Of a stretch of 64,000 bases of DNA, positions 1-43,011 are shown one piece after another. The DNA lies in assembly GCA_951799405.1 (NCBI GenBank), contig OX637352.1, forward strand, positions 16,130,820 to 16,194,819, read 5' to 3'. Position 1 is the stretch's first letter; every line of letters begins with the position of its first letter. This DNA comes from Agapetus fuscipes. Its lineage: Eukaryota > Arthropoda > Insecta > Trichoptera > Glossosomatidae. Under the pieces are notes generated by a model. It was not told where the DNA came from and did no database searches. It saw only the letters and a program-made list of their open reading frames with translations. The translations under genes and the position numbers were made by a program.

Positions 1-115
1 GAAAACATGTAAAAAAATGCAGTTTTTGTAAAAAAAAATTTTTTTAAGTCTTTTAACAAAAGAAAGAAAACTAAAGGAAATAAAAAAAAGAAACCGGTTT
101 TAATTTGCTCCATTA

Positions 116-300
116 TAGTCCTTGACTTATATGTTGGTATGAGGCTGACCACCCAAACTGTTAAAAAATGTTGCACTTTGCCAATGTCACCCAACAAAAG
201 AAGAGCCTGGATGAAGAAGGTTATTACTCTGGAGGAAATTTAAGAAGTATTTAAGGACAGAAAGAAATGGCGGTTGATCTGTAATTTTGGCGGCTATCTA
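116..300 (+). mobile_element. RTE-like LINE fragments (tail start and coding remnant)
   Basis: A tail start (GACTTATATGTTGGTATGAGG) is followed out of order by the C-terminal coding remnant (AAAAGAAGAGCCTGGATGAA). Confidence 0.6.
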
Positions 301-545
301 TCTATAATCTAAGCTGCAAAGATATGTTAACATTTAAGACTCATATTAAATGCATGCCCACAGACAGGCACATGTAGGTTCGCGCCTACACATTTTGCAT
401 GTGTGCATAAAAATAAACAAAACCTCACGTGAACATAAATCTTGCAACTCCTGCCGCCGTTCCCTGAACCGGGGTGGCATTGGCAAAAGTGAACCGATTT
501 TTACAGCACGGGGGGTCAGCCTCACACCAACAGTTAAGGAGCACA
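300..545 (-). repeat. RTE tail copy
   Basis: Reverse-oriented tail from ATAATCTAAGCTGCAAAGAT to GTCAGCCTCACACCAACAG. Confidence 0.8.
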
Positions 546-683
546 AAAAAATATAAATGATTTACAAAAATTCTTAATTACAAATACACATAACAGATCC
601 AAATTAAAATAAAATTGGTTTTGTTTTTAGTTTTGATGTCCAGACATATTGTTATTTGTTGATTTAAAAAATGTAATTTGTCG

Positions 684-930
684 TGTATGTTCCTGGACTT
701 ATAGGTTGGTATGCGGCTGACCACCCATGCTGTAAAAATAGTTCACTTTGCCAATGTCATCCCTGTTTCAGGGAACGACGGCAAGAGTTGCAGGGCTTAT
801 GTTCATTTGAGATTAGGTTTTTATATTGTAGGTCCACATGCGGCATGTGTAAGCGCGAAATTATACATGTCTGCTTGTGGGAATGCATTTAATATAAATC
901 TTTAATGACATATATCTTTGCAGCTTAGAT
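684..930 (+). repeat. RTE tail copy
   Basis: Nearly full tail, GACTTATAGGTTGGTATGCGG to the TTAGATTAAATTAGA end. Confidence 0.85.
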
Positions 931-934
931 TAAA

Positions 935-1378
935 TTAGATTAGACCCCTGTTCCAGGGAAGGTAGGCAAAAGTTACAGGCAAAAGTTTGTTTGTGGGCAT
1001 GCATCGTATATGAGCTTTGAATCTATATACATCCTTGCAACTTAGATTATAGACCTCTGTGTCAGGGAAGGTCGGCAAAAGTTGTAGGGCTTATGTTCAT
1101 TTGAGTTTTGGATTTTATTTGTAAGTAGGTACACATTCAGCATTTGTAAGCGCGAACTAGGTACACGTGTTTGTTTATGGGTATGCATCTGAGAGCTGTA
1201 AATGAATATATCCTTGCAACTTAGATTATATATTATAGATTATATTATAGTATCTGTAAACTCAACATAATATCTTAGATTGGGTTTTTTGGTCCATATG
1301 GGACATGTGTAAGTGTGAACTTATACGTGTCTGCTTGTGAGAATGTTGTAATATATCTTTGCAACTAAGATTATATAT
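935..1378 (+). repeat. Three partial RTE tails in tandem
   Basis: Pieces near 935-1045, 1045-1245 and 1275-1378 each end in CAACTTAGATTATA or similar. Successive insertions at A/T-rich tail ends. Confidence 0.65.
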
Positions 1379-1608
1379 TTAAATCCATTTTTATTTTTTT
1401 TGTTTGTTGTTTTTTTGATTTGTATCAAATAAAAAAAAAATATCCTAAAAAAAAAAAAACTTTCGAATTTTGCCGCTAGATGTCTATTTAGTTTTTTGCC
1501 ATTTTGCATACATTTTCTTACATTTCAATACAAAACAAAAACAGATTTAAAAAAATGTGGCGGCTTTTTAAAAAATACTTTTTTCAGAAATTATAATTAT
1601 AATTATAT

Positions 1609-2886
1609 ATGAGTCCATGGCTATTTAACATAGTCATGGACAAGTGTGTCAGAGATGCTAGACTTAATGATTGTGGATTGATGATAGGAGAGAGCAAAGT
1701 GAGTGTTCTACTGTATGCAGATGATGCAGTTCTTGTATCTGATTCAGCAGTAGAATTGCAAACAATGCTCTCTAGATTGAATGAAGCTTTGTTAGGTAAC
1801 CATCTGAAGTTGAATGCAAGTAAGACGATAGTATTGATTTTTGAAAGAGATGATGAAAGTATGAATTATGAATTTAAAATTAATGGAATGAATGTTGATG
1901 TCGTAAATGAGTTTGTATACCTGGGAAGTAAGTTTGAAAAAGATGGAAGAATGACCGGTGAATTTGAAAGAAGAGTAATGAAGGGCAGGTGTGTACTGGG
2001 TGCCACAGCTTGTATCGCCAAAAATCAAAACATATCAAAAAATGCTCGATTGGCGGTACGCAGTGGCATACTTTTACCCACCTTGATGTATGGAAGCGAG
2101 GCCTGGACGGTGAATGAAAGTGAAATTAGTAAAGTCCATACTGTTGAAATGGACTTTCTAAGAAGTATGATTGGGAAAAAACGGAGTGACAGGGTGAGGA
2201 ATGATTTTGTAAGAGAAGAATGTGGTGCAAGAGAAAGTGTGAAAGTGAAGATTAAAAGAAGTTTGTTAAGATGGTTTGGGCATATGGAGAGAATGAATGA
2301 GGAAAGACTGACGAAGAAAGTATATGTTGGTAGAATAGATGGATGTCGTGGTAGAGGAAGACCGAGAAAGGTATGGATGGACCAAATATCCGAAATTGCG
2401 AATGAATGGAATATCCAGAGTCATAATAAAAGAAGAGCTTGTATGAAGAAGGTTATGACTCTGGAGGAAATGAAAGAAGTATGTAAGGACAGAAAGAAAT
2501 GGCGGTTGATCTGTAATGTTGGCGAATAGGGTTTATTAAATTGGAATTTGTTTTTGTTTGTAAATGGATATTTTGTATTTGGATATTATTATTTAATGAT
2601 GTATAAAATGTAATTTGTCGTGTGTGTGTGTTCCTTGACTTATAGGTTGGTATGCGGCTGACCACCCATGCTGTAAAAATGGTTCACTTTGCCAATGTCA
2701 CCCCTGTCTCAGGGAAGGACGGCAAGAGTTGCAGGGTGTATGTCCATTTGAGATTTGATTTTTATGTTGTAGGTTCACATGAGGCATGTGCAAGCGCGAA
2801 CTTGTACGTGTCTGGTTGTGAGAATGCATGTAATGTGAATCTTCAATGTAACATATCCTTGCAACTTAGATTAGATTAGATTAGAT
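1609..2886 (+). mobile_element. RTE-like LINE, 3' half with tail
   Basis: 306-codon frame (1609-2529) starting inside the reverse transcriptase: MSPWLFNIVMD, LLYADDAVLVSDS, then EFVYLGSKFEKDGR, LMYGSEAWTVNE, LLRWFGHMERMNEE and GRGRPRKVWMDQI. The 3' part from 2615 is the tail repeat found alone all over the window, ending in TTAGATTAGATTAGATAA. This copy is the key that identifies the tail as LINE-derived. Confidence 0.85.
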
Positions 2887-3639
2887 AATTACTTCTACTA
2901 AAAACTACTGTTTTACGAAAAAAAATTTTTTTTTTGTAAATATTGAAAGAAGTTATAGTGTATTCGAGTGTGTTTCTCAAACACATACATGAATGGTCCT
3001 GTTTTGCAGCATATATACAAAATTTTCTTTTCTATGTGTGCAAATGTATTTCATTTGCTGTGACGGCATTAGTTTTGAAAATCGAAACTCAACGAAAGAC
3101 GACGATGAAGGGTAATATAATAAAGGATGACAAACAACACAATGACAAAACATCATATGACAAAAATCACACACCCACACAAACCATACCTATAATAAAC
3201 TGCACATGAAAAACATCACAAACAAGACAACAATTTATTATACTTATGATGGGGTGGTTATCGTAAGGCCGATCCCTTACCTGTAAAATAAAAAGCTTCC
3301 ACTCGCCACATTTATTTTGTCAAAAAATTATAATCGGTGGCACTTACCAAATTATATACCTAGCTAAGAATTCCATTTTCTCGTGTTCTATTTTGTCATG
3401 CCGTTTATGGTATTCTCTGTTTTGTGATGTTTTATCTTGTGATGTTTTTTTTATATGCCGTTTAGGTTTTGGTCTGTTTTAGGTATGTGGTGTTCTGTCA
3501 TGTGATGTAAAGACATGTGGCGTTAAGATATGTGTTATTTTGTCACTGAATTCTAGGCCTTAAGTCATATTAAAGATTTTAAATTATGATAACGGTCGTT
3601 AGACATTTTAAAGAATGAAAAAAAACGGATTTTTACTGA

Positions 3640-4390
3640 CCGTGCAAAAGAGAAGAACGATTTTTTCTACGTTTCGTCGGAGTCATATCCGACGTCCTCA
3701 GGAGACGTGTGTCCTCTACAAAGAGGAACCACGAACTGTTGAATTATTGTTGTTTGATCGAGGCCGAAGGCTGTAGGTACTTTTATTAACCTTCGGTGAA
3801 ACATCCATATGTGTCGCAATAGCCTTAGTTGAACAGAAGGACGATGTTATGTCTTCTTGTGAAATCGTCCGATTAATGAAAGGGTGGGTCATTGAAGTTA
3901 GTACTGGCCTCCATATACTGGAAAGTTTGTAGCTGTCATCTCTGTTGAAGTTGGGGTGCCTGTGTATTTCAATTGCTTCCTTCACAAGTCGGGGGATGAG
4001 AAATCTTTCTTTCGATAGAACCTTTGTTTTATCAAATCTGATCAGATGATTCACCCCTTTCTGTGAATGTTCACAAATAGCAGACTTGTTCGGGTTATTC
4101 TTCTTTACTGCACCAATATGTTCCTTCAATCGGGTGTTGATGCTGCGTTTGGTTTGTCCAATATAAAAGGCTCCGCATTTGCAAGGGACCCTGTACACTC
4201 CTGGAGAATCCAATGGGGTACTATCTTTTACACTTCGGAGCATTTGAAAGATGGAGGACAGAGGACTGAAAGTTGTTTTGATATTAGACTTTAAGAGCAC
4301 ACGGCTAATCTTGTATATTGAATTCATCATTTTCAAGCCGAATGTTCAATAATCTATGTAGCATACTATGAAAAGCTGCCATTTTTTAAA
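3640..4390 (-). mobile_element. Penelope-like element, 3' part with GIY-YIG endonuclease
   Basis: 206-codon frame (4336-3716) containing GVYRVPCKCGAFYIGQTKR and TRLKEHIGA, the GIY-YIG nuclease of Penelope-like retroelements with its Cys pair. Just upstream, 4387-4310, a second frame reads AAFHSMLHRLLNIRLENDEF, the RT C-terminus. A frame break separates them, so the copy is dead. The 3' flank holds a hammerhead-like core. Confidence 0.85.
3671..3701 (-). ncRNA. Hammerhead-ribozyme-like core (Penelope 3' end)
   Basis: - strand: CTGAGGA, a stem-loop closed by GTCGGA/TCCGAC, then GAAAC. This is the CUGANGA-stem II-GAAA core order. Stems I and III are not resolved. Confidence 0.45.
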
Positions 4391-4708
4391 TACTGTTCAC
4401 ATTTGGTTCGGACACAGAGTTGCTTTTAAATTGCGTAACTCGACTGCTAGGATACTAGCTCAGACAGCTTTGGCCCATTTTATAGCAGGCATAAGGTTTA
4501 TTCTCGAATCACTGAGAACTAGCACATACGAAACCTTACTAGAATACTCGAGCAGTCTCAACCAATACAAATACTTATTTTATAAATAATGATTTAAGTA
4601 GGTACATACACCTAGAGACTTCACAAACTCACACAGACACAAAGCACATAGACACACAGTCTAAAATTCTTATTCGATGATCTAATTGTTGGTGTTGGAA
4701 TGTTCCAG

Positions 4709-36189
<31,481 letters not shown>

Positions 36190-36499
36190 TGCCAGCATCC
36201 AATTACATAGCATAATGAAGAAGAAGAGTCGTGCATAGCGTCGGGGTCGTTTATTAAATGTGTCGTATGATTGTGCAATATTTAACCAAGCAGTCTTTCA
36301 TCTCATGTAGATTAACCTTCCAATCACAATGTCTCTGTATTAACCTTTACCCTGAGCTTAAAAACTCTTCAGAAACATTTAAAAAAAAAAACAGAAAATC
36401 TCATCTATATCTTTGTCCAGCTCTGCCATGGACAAAGCAATCACACGACAGTCCACACGGCTTTTCAGTCATAAACAATATAATTCCACAGACAGCCCT

Positions 36500-36755
36500 A
36501 TAATCTATAATCTAAGTTGCAAAGATGTATTATATTAAAAATTCATTTTGCATGCATTCCCATAAGCACACATAAGTATAAGTTCTCGCTTACACATTCC
36601 GTGTGTGGACTTATAACATAAAAACCCAATCTCAAATGAGCACAAGCCCTGTAGCTCTTGTCGACCTTCCCTGAAACAGGGGTGACATTGGCACAGTGAA
36701 CCATTATTTACAGTATGGGTGGTCGGCCTCATACCAACCTATAAGTCAAGGAGCA
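36500..36755 (-). repeat. RTE tail copy
   Basis: TATAATCTAAGTTGCAAAGA to CAACCTATAAGTCAAGGAG. Confidence 0.85.
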
Positions 36756-36799
36756 TCAATCCTGTAAATTGAAGAAATGTGTGAAAACTAAATCACTCT

Positions 36800-37065
36800 A
36801 ATATTCTACTGATTCGGCTCAAAAGCCTTGAAGATTATATGTAGGCCTCCCTCACCACAATCCTCCAGGACTCTCTGTCTTGTGCTGCTTCCCTCCATGG
36901 TCCCCTCACTCCCAGAGCATCCGCATCAGCCTCTATAATGTCTGCCCACCGCATCCTGGGACGTCTGACGGGGCACCATCCAAGACAGCTTTGATGATCC
37001 TGGAGCCTCCGCACGTGCTACATGTCCGGTCCACGAAAGTCTTCTTGATTTCATTACTGACTAGT
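36800..37065 (-). mobile_element. Third LINE family, C-terminal fragment
   Basis: Parallel to 8641-9009 (CTCCAGGACTCTCTGTCTTG, CATCCTGGGACGTC) but frame-shifted. Confidence 0.75.
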
Positions 37066-37069
37066 ATTG

Positions 37070-37880
37070 TGATGTTAAATTTAGTCAAAGCGTCAGTAGT
37101 ACTAAAAAGAGCTGAATAAAACTAACCTTCACACATGATGTAACTTTTTGCCGCGTTGTGGGGAGTGGAATTTCTTAATTTTTACAGGTAAAGGGGCCGG
37201 CCTTACAATTTTTGGCTCTTGAAGTATGCACTTCAACCCATAAATAGAAAGATCAATCAAGAAAAAGCAATATTATTATTATATTCAACTCATACCTACC
37301 ATAGCCATCTGTTTATTACTGGATGGATATCAAACTCTGTACAATTAATGAATTAAGGAACTAAATTTATATGCGCCTTTTTGTGATTTATATCACTACA
37401 AAGGCGCTTGTGGGCTCTAGCGGGAAAGACAAGCTGTATATTATAGCACACTGCATGACATATTTAATGGATGCCCCAGTCTAGTGAGTAAGGAGTAGTG
37501 TAAGGCCGTAGCATATTAGCTAAATCAATCAGAACACTCGCGTACCTGCTGCATGAGGGGGATGTGCAATCAGGATGTCACAAATATGTTAAATGTTGTC
37601 ATATTTAGCTTAGTAAGAAGAAGATGCAATGTAAGCCACACATTTATTATTATATTGCGGCAGCAATGTCCATTTCCAAAACCCAGATTATATATGAATT
37701 TCCTGTAAAGGTACCGGAAAATAATTTCATTTTCATGTGAGAGAGACTTTGTCTAATGGAAACTACATTTGTTTTCTTGACGGGCTAATTTCACAAGTGT
37801 ATGTGATTAGGGTCCTTCACAAGGTAGCAACCAATAACACAATATTAGTTAGCTTTGTCTCTGGCAACTCAACGTCAATA
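37070..37880. other. Intergenic sequence, mostly unrecognised
   Basis: A short SINE B-like block (TTTTTACAGGTAAAGGGGCC) near 37180 and GCAACCAATAACACAATATT near 37827. No coding frame. Confidence 0.45.
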
Positions 37881-38275
37881 TTTCAACTCCTTAAAGATAA
37901 AATTGAATGAGTGAGATATTTTATCTGTGATTTGAGAGGGCTCTTGAGGTGTGACACACACAAAAACGGCGCTCTTTAATTATGTGTACCATAGAAATAA
38001 ATTATCCTTGTATATGTATTGAGCTAATTTGCGTTTCTCAGATAAATGCAAAAAAAAAAACTACTTTCAACGAAAGAAAACACTGAAGAAGTGTGAAAAT
38101 CCTGTAGTGTAGACCTTTTTCATGAGCACTTTCTTATAATTAGTTCACTTATGGGCGTATTCTCCAAGCTGTTTTACCAAGGCTTAGTGACAACTTACTA
38201 TGAGAAGTTACACCGAATAGAAGGTTATATCCACAATTTCTCAAATAAGTGAATCAGCACTTATTCAGGAGATTA
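37880..38275 (+). repeat. Dispersed repeat R5, copy 2, with CR1 tail insertion
   Basis: Same blocks as 5590-5845; the extra length is the CR1-like LINE 3' end at 37926-37985. Confidence 0.6.
37926..37985 (+). mobile_element. Solo 3' end of the CR1-like LINE
   Basis: GGGCTCTTGAGGTGTGACAC followed by ACACAAAAACGGCGCTCT matches the 3' UTR of both long copies. Inserted in an older dispersed repeat. Confidence 0.75.
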
Positions 38276-38858
38276 ATTTATCTGTGTTATATTCCAAATC
38301 TATTGCAAAAATGTTTTTATGAATATCCACATTGAAAATACCCTTGATGAGGGAACGAGGTCTTTACATTTTAAAATATGGAAAAAATTGCAAAGTCACA
38401 CGACTGGGTTGCTAGGACAAAGGCTTACTTATAATTCTCTAGTGACATGAACGAGTGACTTTTGCTCACTGAGAAAAATATCTAATTTGGAATGACCACA
38501 CAAGAAACGTTTGGGCTCCATTAGATGTAAAAAATGTTTGTTTTAAACTATTATGAGTGATTAATATTGTGCAAATATGTATTTATGTAATGATTGAAAA
38601 ATTTGATTCATAGACTAGACTAGAGTTTATTTTCTAATCATTTCCTACAGATTGATTTTAATATTATGTTCCTTCTTTGTGAGTTAGAGATGCAGTTTGA
38701 AGTAATAGAAAGAAGTATTTAATTTTGATTGATTTTATCCATTAACTGTTTCATGTTTAAGAATACTGTCTAAAAGATTGTTTATTAAGAAAATATTTTG
38801 ATGCTGAAGAAAAATCAGGATTCAGAGTAAAATACGTAGAGATGTGTTTTATATATGA
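38276..38858. other. Intergenic sequence, nothing recognised
   Basis: AT-rich; no ORF, TIR or repeat recognised. Confidence 0.45.
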
Positions 38859-38859
38859 A

Positions 38860-39350
38860 TCTATAATTAAGTTTCAAAGATGTAGTAACATTAAATATTT
38901 GTATGAAATGCATCTCCAAAAGCAGACACATATGAGTTCGGGCTTACACATCCCGCATGCGAAGTTACAACATAAAAACCCAATTTTTATTATTATTATT
39001 ATCAAATGAACATAAGCCCTGCAACTCTTACCCAACTTTCTTTGAAATAGGGGTGGCGTTGGCAAAGTAAATCATTGATTGAAAAGGCTTTCTATTCTGG
39101 CAGCTTTCAGGAATATTGTGTGTTGTCAGCCATGTGCACTGAGTAGAAGCGAACACAGATATAAAAAAAAAATGACACAGTTGGAAGAATGCTTGCATTC
39201 ATGTCAGAGGGCTAGGGTTCGATCTCCACTAAGGGTGTCAGGAATGATTATTTGTTTTAGTGTTTCTTTCAAACCGGAGATCGAACTCAGGCTTCACAAG
39301 AAATGAGAACCTGCCCCCTCGGTGACCAAGAAGCCCTCCCTTACCTACGA
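38860..39350. repeat. RTE tail (-) and eroded SINE B (+)
   Basis: Tail 38860-39075; SINE B 39165-39350 with B-box-like GGTTCGATCTCCA. Confidence 0.65.
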
Positions 39351-39416
39351 AAACACATCAAGCCATTCCTGTCAGAGTATTTTAAGTGAAATATGAAAAC
39401 ACAGTTTGTACGAGTA

Positions 39417-39745
39417 CAGTGGTGCCTCACACAACGAACGCCTCGCACAGCGAACGCTGCACACAACGAACTTCCTGTTTGTTCATTTCACGATTCATAC
39501 AACAAACTTCGCTTCACACAACAAAGTCGCCCGAGCTTCCACGACTGCTTCACCCGAGCTGTATCTAAATAAAAACAATAACAAAAAAGTTATCTTTTTA
39601 ATATCATCTTAGCATATTTTATGCTACAGAACGATTTTTTTTTTTAACATGTATTGTTATGGGAAAACGCGTTTCACATAACGAACTTTTCGCAAAACAA
39701 ACTTGCTCCTGGAACGAATAAAGTTCGTTGTGTGAGGCACCACTG
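39417..39745. mobile_element. Tigger/pogo-type MITE, TA target duplication
   Basis: CAGTGGTGCCTCACACAACG at the left and its inverse at the right, TA at 39415-39416 and 39746-39747. Subterminal ACAACGAAC-like repeats. 329 bp, non-coding. Confidence 0.88.
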
Positions 39746-39756
39746 TATGTCTAAAT

Positions 39757-40005
39757 CTAAATCTAAGCTGCAAAGATATGTATCATTTGAGATTCATATT
39801 AAATGCATTCCCACAAGCAGACATGCATAATTTCGAGCTTACACATGCTGCATGTGGACCTACAATATAAAAACCCCAATCTCAAATGAACATAAGCCCT
39901 GCAACTCTTGCAGACATTCCCTGAAGCAGGGGTGACATTGGCAAAGTGAACCATTTTTTACAGTATGGGTAGTCAGCCGCATACCAACCTATCAGTCAAG
40001 GAGTT
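39757..40005 (-). repeat. RTE tail copy
   Basis: TAAATCTAAGCTGCAAAGAT to CCAACCTATCAGTCAAGGAG. Confidence 0.85.
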
Positions 40006-40500
40006 CAAGGAGGATGTAATTTACAAAATAATATGTGTGTAATGATAAATTGATACCAAGAAAAAGAGTTACCATTTTCTAGTGTTTGACGTAGTTTTAA
40101 AACAAAGTTACCATTTTTTATTTACTTTACATTTAAACCTTGTTATGTATAATTATTCCTACGCGGATCATACTTAACGTCGTTAAAAGCAGAACTACAA
40201 CGGCCATTGTGTAAAATGTCACTTTTGATAGTTCAATGTGAAGTTAGCTGTGTTGTTAAAGTATAAGGAGTGTTTTGTGAAAGAAAAACAAAATAAAAGC
40301 CACCGATTTTATCAGTTCACTCATGGATGTCGCCTCCTATCTACAACTTAATATCATTTTTAAATTGCTTATTTTATCTAGAAACATTCACTTTACTCTA
40401 TAATCTCATATTGTTGTATAAATGCTCATAAAATTATATTGTAAATTCTGTCCATCTGTTGTATTACTTTTAGTAAATTTGTAAGAAAAATAAAGAAAAC
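40006..40500. other. Unassigned sequence ending in AATAAA
   Basis: Low-repeat DNA with AATAAA near 40489 and GT-rich sequence after it on the + strand. It could be a 3' end of an unseen + strand transcript; no supporting frame. Confidence 0.35.
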
Positions 40501-40554
40501 CTTTTATTTGTGTGTGTGCTTGTATTTTATTTATTAGGATTACTTAAAGGTCAA

Positions 40555-40660
40555 ACGCCATTTCTTTCCGTCCTTGTCCAGAGTCGTAACCTTGTTCATA
40601 CAAGTTCTCCGTTTATTATGACTCTGGATATTCCATTCATTCCTCTGGTTTTGAATTTCC
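40555..40660 (-). mobile_element. RTE-like LINE coding remnant
   Basis: ATGACTCTGGATATTCCATT and neighbours match the C-terminus of the 1.6-2.5 kb LINE. Lies in the predicted 3' UTR of the proline-rich gene. Confidence 0.7.
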
Positions 40661-40765
40661 TAGGGCGTGGTTGCAAAGACTACAATGATTATTCAAAGTT
40701 AAAATGTGCCTGTATGGAATACTAGTCCCTATCAAACACTGTGTCATCAATTTTCAAATTTTAAA

Positions 40766-41001
40766 TCAATTTTTGCCAAAATTTGTGTTGCTCGTCCAAG
40801 TTCGTATCGGTACATCAGAAAGTCCTCCAGGCTGGGCCTTCACACCCAACTGAAGAGGAGGAGACAGCTCCTCTGACTTGGTGGGACCGTCCGGAATCCC
40901 AACTTGTCCTGGAGGAGACAGTCCCTCGGATTTAGTTGGAGCTTCCAGAAGATTTCCCGGAGATCCAGACTGAGGTAGTGCAGGATTCTCAGCGGTTGCA
41001 T
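40766..41001 (-). CDS. Exon 2 of the proline-rich paralogue
   Basis: 236 nt, open for 77 codons to TGA. Rich in Pro, Gly, Ser and Leu, with a twice-repeated PTKSE(G/E)LSPP unit. It starts two bases into a codon, so it needs a phase-1 donor, which the exon at 41700-41751 supplies. Confidence 0.72.
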
Positions 41002-41751
41002 CTGAAGTATTAAATACATATAAGGATGACGACTAACGAATGTACAGAGGAAATGTCAAAGAAAAGCGTGAAAGACGAAGACTGCGGAAGGAACGGATAG
41101 ACCAAATATGTGAGATTGCGAAAAAATGTAACGTGCAGAGTGAGAATAAGAGAAGAGTATGTATGAGGAAAGTGATTAATTTTGAAGAGATAAAAGATAT
41201 GCAAGGACGGAAAAAAGTAGAGATACATCTGCGGAGGTACCGGCCACCCCTAGTGAAACGGTGGCAGGATACAGTAACAGATATATTTGGTGAGCGCTGT
41301 TTTCGTGTGAATCACACTTCTAGAATTTAGTCGTCACTATAGAAAGTATCAATTCTCAAGCAAGACCCAATTGCTGTAAGTTTGAAGAATTTTTCAACCC
41401 AGCGCTTAAGTAAGTACTTAGTATATTTTAAAATATAAATAGTTTTTTTTGTGCTCCGCCGGGAATCAAAATCACATCCTTCCGATTACGAGTCCGTAGT
41501 GTTGACCATTATAGTACTTACAGACCGTTCTCATATACTCATGTATGTAACAAAATCTGATTTAATAAAATAAAGCTACTTTCTTTAGCTGCGACGAAGC
41601 TCGCAGAGGACTCTTGAGGTGTGATTCACACAAAAACAGCGCTCACCAAATAAACCATCCTAATATTAATATTATTCATAATTTAAAAATATATCTTACT
41701 TTGAAACAATACCCCCATCGTGGCAAATACCACAAGATGAATTTTTAACAT
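40766..41751 (-). CDS. Secreted proline-rich protein, paralogue of the PAQPEQ gene (two exons)
   Basis: Exon 1 (41751-41700) codes MLKIHLVVFATMGVLFQ plus one base, donor GTAAGA. Exon 2 (41001-40766), acceptor CTTCAG, codes ATAENPALPQSGSPGN and two imperfect repeats, PTKSEGLSPPGQVGIPDG and PTKSEELSPPLQLG. It ends TSNTNFGKN and TGA, 95 aa in total. Exon 1 has exactly the same coding length (52 nt) and intron phase as the gene at 51.3 kb, with Lys3, Leu6 and Gln17 shared. Cleavage is plausible after ATA. The intron holds an RTE-like LINE end and a SINE A copy. TTTATT on the + strand at 40503 and 40527-40536 gives AATAAA on this strand. Function unknown. Confidence 0.72.
41010..41280 (+). mobile_element. 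Second RTE-like LINE family, 3' coding end
   Basis: RRLRKERIDQICEIAKKCNV and RRVCMRKVINFEEI, frame-shifted near the end. In the intron of the proline-rich gene. Confidence 0.75.
41283..41660. repeat. SINE A (-) and SINE A tail fragment (+)
   Basis: 41283-41528 degenerate full copy; 41588-41660 tail ending TCCTAATATTAATATTATT. Confidence 0.75.
41700..41751 (-). CDS. Signal-peptide exon of the proline-rich paralogue
   Basis: 17 codons, MLKIHLVVFATMGVLFQ, and one base before the strong donor GTAAGA. Lys3 followed by a hydrophobic core is typical of a signal peptide. Confidence 0.72.
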
Positions 41752-41843
41752 TATAATATTTTAACAAAATACAATAACTTCAAACTGAATTCTATAGGTA
41801 CAACTTTTGTAGAATTCAATAGAATTGTCCTTCGTTCGAGTAA

Positions 41844-41874
41844 TGCTTCTAAATTTGTGTCTCGTCCTTTTATA
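41844..41874 (-). promoter_or_regulatory. TATA box of the proline-rich paralogue
   Basis: TATAAAAG on the - strand (41874-41867), with a CA start candidate at 41844, 30 nt downstream. A TCAGT also occurs closer to the ATG without a good TATA. Predicted 5' UTR about 93 nt. Confidence 0.45.
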
Positions 41875-42042
41875 TGTCTTTAACTTTATATTGCTATCTC
41901 ATAACAATGGACTCTTTTATTTATATATCTTTGTATGTTAAATAACCTTAATAAATTACCATTTAAGTCTATTTTTAATACAAAGTCCTTGTTACTCCTT
42001 ATCATGTAGGTACTTTAATTCACTTATAATATAAATTTCTGG

Positions 42043-42535
42043 CCGGTCCGTAGTCCAGTGGTAACACTTCTGAATCTGAATGGAAGGTTGTGGGTTCGAT
42101 TCCCGGCGGAGCATAAAAAATATACCATTTATATTTTCAAATTTGCTCTTTGCTGGGTTGAAAAATTCATAAATCTTCACCAATGACCGGTCACCAAAGG
42201 TCCATCCAGCCTTACAGCAACTGGGTCTTGCTTGAGAATAGGCGCTTTGTAGCGACGACGATCAAGCTCGTAAAAAAAGGGCGATAGCTCAACTGGTAGA
42301 ATGCTTGCATTCCATGCCGAGAACAAGGGTTCAATCTTCAAGGTTTACTCAGCAAAATGAGAACCAGCCCCCCGGGAGCTGGGAAACTCCCGCTTCAACT
42401 GAAAGTGGTAGGTGTGAGGCCGGCCTCCTTACCTGTAAAAGTAAGTAGATCCCGAATCGCAACATGTGACCCATTCGGGGATAACACAGGCAAGAAGTAA
42501 CACTATATTTGTGGTTTAGTTGCGATTTTTTTGCA
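42043..42535 (+). repeat. Composite SINE A+B, short subfamily
   Basis: A head (GGTCCGTAGTCCAGTGGTAA) to AAGCTCGTAAAAAAAGGGCG, then B head and body with the same ~70-bp internal deletion as at 11.8 and 20.9 kb. Confidence 0.87.
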
Positions 42536-42639
42536 TTTTATGAACTCGGCAAAGGTCCTTATAAAAATGATATTATCCTTCTCATAAACATATTCATTCC
42601 CTGGAGTATTTCCTTTTGCTTTCTTTGTGCTTAGTGCTA

Positions 42640-42975
42640 ATCCCATTAAAAGCTCAGTTAATAGAACATTCATAGGCTTGATTCCCCACATGGCCCTTTC
42701 AAGGCAGACTGCACTGGCTGAGGCACATTCAGCGAATGGACCATCGGAGTCTGGAGAAGACGATTGTGATGTGGAACCCGGAGGGACGCCGGACAGTGGG
42801 AAGACCGCGTTCAAGGTGGCGGTGGATGGAGTGGTGGCGGACTGCCGTGCAGTGGGAATGTGGGACTGGAGGAGGAAGACGTTGGATAGACAGCGCTGGC
42901 AGCGGTTGCTGAGGGAGTCCAAGACCCACCCCGGGTTGTCGTGCCAATGATGATGATGATGATGATGATGGCCCT
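42640..42975 (+). mobile_element. LINE C-terminal fragment with ATG-repeat tail
   Basis: Ends WRRKTLDRQRWQRLLRES then KTHPGL and (ATGATG)n. A related eroded copy is at 54755-54950. Confidence 0.7.
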
Positions 42976-43011
42976 TTCAAGGACAATTCGGGAAAAAATA
43001 CACTATAATAA

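Noticed and set aside
683..892. Short frames with regularly spaced Cys (CQCHPCF...LCSF...CKRE) recurring in many places, like a zinc-finger family
   Set aside because: All lie inside the RTE 3' tail repeat in either orientation, are interrupted in most copies, and follow the LINE stop codon in the 1.6-2.9 kb element, so they are untranslated tail sequence.
2871..2886. Interstitial telomere repeats
   Set aside because: The unit is TTAGA with LINE-tail context, not TTAGG; best explained as the LINE's 3' microsatellite.
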